Part shown: in pieces, positions 58,716-64,000 of the stretch | Layout of the letters: every line of letters begins with the position of its first letter | Numbering within the stretch: the stretch's first letter is position 1 | From: Peromyscus leucopus | Lineage: Eukaryota; Chordata; Mammalia; Rodentia; Cricetidae | NCBI RefSeq assembly: GCF_004664715.2 | Contig: NC_051068.1 | Coordinates: forward strand, 52,307,453-52,371,452 | DNA: 64,000 nucleotides | Reading direction: 5' to 3' | The notes under the pieces: generated by a model | What the model was told of the DNA's origin: nothing | Database searches by the model: none | The model's input: only the letters and a program-made list of their open reading frames with translations | Program-made: the position numbers and the translations under genes

Positions 58716-60654
58716 TGATATATCATGTGACCTTAATTCAAAAGACAAGCAATGCTACAGTATTCAGCATCAGGCTTGTTAAAAGATTTCTGGTAAAATT
58801 GAGTCATTTACATTTTTTGCAACAAACAAATTTCTTAGTGTTTGCAGTGCATATCAAATCACAGTAGAGAAATCTACCTTGTCTATCACCATAAAACAAC
58901 AACAACAAAACACTCAATTGAGAGAAGAGCACAATGAGAAGTTTTTATATTCATGGTTTGGAAACTGCAAAGCAGAGATTTTAGAGGAATAAAACAGGGC
59001 TGAGATTGAATGCAGAAGGTCTAGTACCCTCCCTCGATAGGTAAGAATCCAAACACTCCAGAAAAGGGACAAATTGCATCTAACTTCAGACAGGAATAGA
59101 AAAGGTGAGAGAAGCATTCTTGAAGTTAGTGCCTTTTCTTGTTTTCAACTCAAGTGACTCAAACAGTAGAAATTATACCATTTACATTGTGTGCTTCTGA
59201 AACTGAGTTATATTCTCATTCTCTTTGAAATAAAAAATAGTTTCAAGTCTAGAGTTTTGATTCCACTCAGTTTGGCAAGATCTCTCCATCAACTGTAAGG
59301 AACCCTATCATCTACTTTTCTATCCCCTGTTGGCTCTAACCTCTAAGAAGCAGCATTCTCTAAGTTACCTTCTTGAAATAATCACGTCAGCAAAATATCG
59401 AATTCCCTTCCATTTGTTTTCCTTTTATTCTATCTGTAAGAAATAAGCAGATAAGTTTCCAGTAACTGGACTCTGCATACCTCATCACATTCCCCCTACC
59501 AACAACACTGGGACATAGGAGCACTGGAAATATTTGTCAAAAATCAATAAAGCAATTTTAGGGATGGAACAACTATTTGAAATGATTCTATCATTTATAA
59601 ATTAAGATAATTATCAATTCATTGGACAAAAGGGCACTGATTAAAATACAAGATGAAATTTTATTATGTATGAGGTTACATTGTGAAGCATTCATTTTGA
59701 GAATTAAGTTTACCATTTTATTCTTCCATTCATGTAAATAAACCTGAACAGTGGTTTTTTTTTTTTTTTAAATCTTTCAATTTAAGAATATTTGAGTCTT
59801 TAATGCTTTTCCGGGTCTTCAACTGGGCAATGGAATGTGATTCTGTATCTTTTATGATACTGTCAATAAGTAGTTTTAACAAGAGATATAGAGTTAATTT
59901 TATTATTTTTATGGTAACATCAGAAATCATATGTGCTAATTAATCAGTAATAGTTTTAACCCCAGAAGAAGTCAAATATTAAGAACCAACTATGACAAAG
60001 TTTGCAATGTCTTTTGCTATCAAATTTTTAAAAATACTTAAAGGTGAATCTTAAAGACAGTTTTACAGACTATATTCTTTCATAGAATCAAAAGAGAAGA
60101 TGTAATGCAGTGGCCTTTCTCCCCTTTATTGACCTAAGAAAGCTTATTTGCCACCTTCTTGCAATATATCATTCGTCATAGTATATTTGTCTGAAATGTA
60201 AAATTTTTATCATTATTATATATGTCCTCATGAGATTTTTTTTGTTAAAATTTATAAACTACTGCAAAATATTTACCTCCATATATAGTGTAAACTCCAA
60301 AGCAATATTTAGTGAAATAGTTATTTAATATTTGTCTGTATTTAAACCATTTGGAATATTTTATCAGTAGCTTTTCATCTGTAGCCAAACATACATTTGG
60401 AAAAATGAAGCAATGAAATGGACCTTTAAAAATGAAAATAGATGTCATATTTTTTGTTGCAATGAAACTGAACTCAGGAAAATTAACTGATCTAATAGTA
60501 ATTCTTATACATATTACTTAAAATATAAGTATATTGTTGCCCCCCTTTCCCTTTCTTTCTCTAAGCCCCTCCCAATTCCCTTCCCCTCAACCTTCTTTTT
60601 TTCCCTCTCTACTCTCAGATTGATATACTCTTTCTTTACCTGTTTCTTTATATT
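58716..60654. other. Unassigned AT-rich DNA
   Basis: About 1.9 kb with no gene or named repeat. A C/T-rich patch lies at 60540-60610, just before the L1 fragment. Confidence 0.45.
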
Positions 60655-60819
60655 TTTTTCTTATACTGAAAATATTTTTTTTCTCATGTAATATATAATT
60701 ATGGTTTTCCTTCCCTTTACACCTTCCAGCTTCTCCATTTCCTTCCTCCAGATCCACTCCCTTTCTGCCTCTCATTAGAAAACAAACATGCTTCTAAGGG
60801 ATAATAATAAAATATGTAA

Positions 60820-60860
60820 TATAACATAACATAACACAACATAACATAATATAATAAGAT
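60820..60860. repeat. (CATAA)n microsatellite
   Basis: Pentamer array inside the L1 3' UTR, slightly degenerate at its right end. The corresponding place in copy 2 is not expanded. Confidence 0.88.
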
Positions 60861-61337
60861 AAAACAAAAACTAACACATCAGAGTTGGAAAAACAAACAA
60901 AAGAAAAAGAGTCCTAGAGAAGGAATAAGAAACAGAGAGCCACTTGTTCACACATTCAGGAATCCCATAAAACACTCAACTGGAAGCCATAATATATATG
61001 CAGAGGACCTTTTGCAGAACTTTGGAGACCCTGTGCATGCTGTCTCAGTCTCTGTGAGTTTATATGAGCTTTAATCATGTTTAGAGGACCTTAATTGCTT
61101 GATGTCTTCCACTCTTTCTGGATTTTATACTATTTCTTTCTTCTCTTCTGTGGGCTTCCATTAGCCCTGCAGGGAGGGATTTGATAGAGACATCTGATTT
61201 AGAGCTGAGTGTTTCAATGTCTCTCACTCTCTGCATAACATCTGGCTGTTCCGATGTGTTGCAGAGGGAACCTTCTCTGACGTTTGTTGAGCAAGTCAGT
61301 GGGCTATAAGTACAGCAAAATGCCATTGGAGTGATTT

Positions 61338-61396
61338 TACTGCTGCTGCTGCTTTATTATTATCAGTATTATTATTATGATGATGATGATGATTAC
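61338..61396. repeat. (CTG)n / (TTA)n / (TGA)n triplet tract
   Basis: Three short triplet arrays in succession (CTG, then TTA-type, then TGA) replace normal L1 sequence within the 3' UTR fragment. Confidence 0.88.
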
Positions 61397-61485
61397 TGCA
61401 GTATTTGGTTTTACCCTACATTACTGGGCAGTCTAGTTTCAGATTCTTGGTCACCCAAGCCATGTCATGTACAGTGCTTTTCAAA

Positions 61486-61885
61486 GGAATAATTATTTAC
61501 AAATGTCTATTTATAACTAAGCTGTTCCCAAGGTGAAACGTGTATGTTGAGCATTCTGCATGTGTTAAAATATAAAGAACACATCAATCTTTATCAAATT
61601 TACAGATTAACAGAAGCAGCTAGATTAGAGGTTATTTATGTTTCCAGATAATAGAACAATGATGTATCTGATGTAAGTAATGACATGAATATTTAAATGA
61701 AGGGCAGTGTTCTTTGTGCACTGCAATTGATAGAACTTTCTTCCCACATAAAGAGCTCAGTTGTAAAGGACAGTCAGGGTTCTCACCATAACCCATGAAA
61801 GGAATTCCAAAAATGGAGATGTTTTTAGCCAATTCATGAAATAAAGTCCAAAAGCATGTGAAAAGCAACTAAAATTATAATTATA
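61486..61885. other. Unassigned DNA
   Basis: Nothing recognised. Confidence 0.4.
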
Positions 61886-62178
61886 TTAAAAAAGAGGGAG
61901 TTCCTGATCCCCCTGCCAGGGGCCCCTTAAACAGACCAAGCTACACAACTGTTGCACTTGTGAAAAGGGCCCGGTCCAGTCCCATGCAGACTCCACCGTT
62001 GTTGGTCTAAAGTCTTCGCTGACTCCCCACGGCAAGCCTTACCTTTTCAGAGGAGCAGATGGGGGGTGTGTTGATAGGGGAAGGCTGGAGGGGAGCAGCA
62101 GTAGGGATGAGAGGAGTTCGGTGGTTGATACGTTAATATGAATAAAAAATTATTAATTAAAAAAAGGAAGGAGTTTTA
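61886..62178 (+). mobile_element. Retroposed L1-like segment with A-rich tail
   Basis: A GC-richer insert ('gatccccctgccaggggccc', 'aagggcccggtccagtccca', 'ggaggggagcagcagtaggg') ends in an A-rich tail with aataaaaaattattaatt. Similar sequence lies on both sides (aaaaaagagggagtt at about 61889-61903 and aaaaaaaggaaggagtt at about 62159-62175), as expected for a target-site duplication. I associate the sequence with rodent L1-derived transcripts, but this is tentative. Confidence 0.5.
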
Positions 62179-62239
62179 AAGAAGACAGAGGAAGAAAAAG
62201 AAAGGCTCTGAGAGACTACTAAAGGTCTTTGACAAATGT

Positions 62240-62805
62240 TTTTTTTTATTAGCTTTCCTATTTTTGAAATTACATAATTACCCCCTTCTGTCTTCTCATT
62301 TTCTCCCTCCATACTCCTCCATATAACCCTCCTTGTTCTCTTTCTAATTCATAGCCTCTTTTGTCTAATTGTTTTTACTTGCACACATGAATATGCATAT
62401 ACATAAGCATTCCTAAATATATCAACACAATCTGCTCAATTTATATTGTGTTGCTGGTATAAATATATATATTTCCAGGGTTGATTATTTTGTATTGGGT
62501 AACAAATTGGTATGCTCTTCACTGGGATAGACACTTTCTTCAACTCTCAGCATTCTTGAGTTGCCTGTAGTTCTTTGCATAGGGCTGAGGCACTGTGGTC
62601 TTGCCCCCATCCATTTTAATATGTCTATTATTGTTGTTCTTGTTCAGCTCATGTTCAGGAATCATACTGGTAAGACTTTATGGCTGTAGATTCTGCTGTT
62701 ACTGGAAGACACAATCTCTCACAGCAATTTCACTGATCCTTACATGTGGGAATTGTTTTGTAAATGTGATCTCTTGTCTAATGTTTTACATGTTTGTTTC
62801 CTAAT
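62240..62805 (-). mobile_element. L1 3' UTR fragment
   Basis: 'tctccctccatactcctcca', 'cattcttgagttgcctgtag', 'gggctgaggcactgtggtct', 'gttcagctcatgttcaggaa' and 'gaagacacaatctctcacag' follow a reversed Lx-type 3' UTR. Its first 350 bp are the complement of the family member at 21230-21712. Confidence 0.8.
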
Positions 62806-64000
62806 TTTCAAATGGAACTTGGCTTGCTTGATGGAAATATTGTTGACTATAACCTCTATGTTTTTCAAATGAAAATGTCCAGGTGGACACACAAGAAATG
62901 TCTCCAAAGACATCTTCTGCAACAGCACAGGCTCATGTAAAGTTGTGATTTTTTTCACTTGATATTAATATTCCATGAGATAATACCATTTTACATATCA
63001 TTGGTTATATTAGTGAGAATGAGCTTGTTTAAAGAAATTCTATTTTGAATCCTTGTTATCAATAAATGACAGTAGTTTAATGTTAAACTAAAATATCACT
63101 TTCATTCATTCATATCTTAGAGAGAGACCCTGTAATTTTGAAGTCCCTGAAATAAAAATGATCAGCAGACCAATAAATTATGTTGCTGAACATATACATA
63201 CATAGTGTTTTAAGATTAATCTGAAAATTTCAAGTAGTTCAATATATTCTGCACCAATAATAGTATTTCAAACTGATTTGCTCTGCTACATTTAAATCAA
63301 AGTGATACACATGCTTCTATTCTAAGAGATAACTAAATATTTCCCCATAAAGCCAGAAAACTCTGGCAATTTACTAAGCTGACTTTCAAAATTTTCTTAA
63401 TTTCTGTTAGAATTCATTTCTTATTTTGTACTTCTATTAGACCTCACTCCTCTTGTATGTCATTAAGAATAACAATTATAAGATTTAATATTCATAGTAC
63501 TCTCATTCTGATAGCAAATTGGCAGCTTAAACATTGCTATGATGAATAACTTTATAAGGTTTCTGATCCATAATTCTCCAATTGAAAAAAAATACTACTA
63601 TTAAATGAATCAATTCATGTATCATTCAATAAATCTGCATTTATTTTCTTCTACAAAAAAATAATGACATTTCAGTTGATCTTTGGGATTTCAGATTCTA
63701 TACTTGCACATTATAATAATTAAAGTAATGATCAGACACTACATTGCAAGTACCAATTTTGATGTGGATGTATCTCTCAATACTTCCCTTCTGGCTTAGT
63801 GGAATGCACCAGTGCACTCATGCCAGCTACCAAGGGAAAGATGCAGTCTGCCTATGAGGATGCTGGATTTTCACTGCACAATGGTTTATATCAGCTTTCA
63901 CAGCTGCTGGATAATATAAGCTCCTTAGAGGCTCTAAAGAGAGTTTCAGACACCTGTCAAGCCAGGTGCTCTGGGGCACCTATTGCCCTTGAAATAATAA
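62806..64000. other. Unassigned AT-rich DNA
   Basis: No gene or named repeat up to the window edge. The last 250 bp are non-repetitive and less AT-rich, so a feature could continue beyond the window. Confidence 0.45.

Larger units (their letters stand above)
60655..61485 (-). mobile_element. L1 3' UTR fragment
   Basis: 'gatccactccctttctgcct', 'ctcattagaaaacaaacatg', 'ccacttgttcacacattcag', 'ggaagccataatatatatgc', 'gggatttgatagagacatct' and 'gtatttggttttaccctaca' match the 3' UTR of L1 copy 2 (23.4-24.2 kb) in the same order and orientation. No ORF2 follows, so it is 5'-truncated. It contains a CATAA-type microsatellite (about 60820-60860). Confidence 0.88.

Overview
This window is mammalian nuclear DNA from a rodent, and I find no functional protein-coding gene in it. 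The evidence is the repeat content: B1, B2/B3, B4 and ID SINEs, Lx-type L1 elements with rodent-style 3' UTRs, and rodent LTR families. The youngest B1 copies (975-1172, 31825-32046, 52328-52514) share a body variant reading 'ctcacttggtagcccaggc', which I associate with cricetids (hamsters, voles, deer mice) rather than house mouse. That placement is from memory and is not certain. Background DNA is AT-rich and gene-poor, as in a gene desert or a very long intron.

Layout. 0-5 kb holds SINEs and an old LTR-like element (3805-4723) that was split by a gammaretrovirus-like solo LTR (4100-4656). 5.4-11.4 kb is a decayed, nearly complete L1 on the minus strand, itself interrupted by a ~360 bp LTR-like element. 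11.4-23 kb is mostly unassigned AT-rich DNA with microsatellites, L1 3' UTR scraps, one LTR (18646-19082), a 45 bp tRNA-head insertion with perfect duplications, and a perfect 16 bp hairpin. 23.4-31.2 kb is a second, longer minus-strand L1 with its 3' UTR, a recognisable reverse-transcriptase segment that still has its FADD box, and three ~230 bp 5' UTR monomers. An LTR fragment interrupts it. 31.2-37.3 kb has a B1, ID relics, a GC-richer and CpG-richer block (34.2-35.8 kb) with an unidentified coding-like stretch, and a second copy of the gammaretrovirus-like LTR, inverted. 37-47 kb is largely unassigned and contains a good CTCF-motif match. 47-64 kb holds nested DNA-transposon-like repeats, a third L1 fragment, mammal-wide MIR relics, a compound microsatellite, a B1 nested in an LTR-like element, and several L1 3' UTR fragments.

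Nothing here works together as a pathway or operon. The history is one of successive retrotransposition: at least five insertions-within-insertions can be read directly. Ten of twelve L1-derived pieces lie on the minus strand. I found no convincing undescribed biological system. The best leads are the hairpin at 20850-20886, the unidentified coding-like block at 35.35-35.81 kb, the monomeric L1 promoter at 30.56-31.25 kb and the CTCF-like site at 40846-40859. Family names and boundaries come from reading by eye, without alignment, so most edges are good to tens of bases only.
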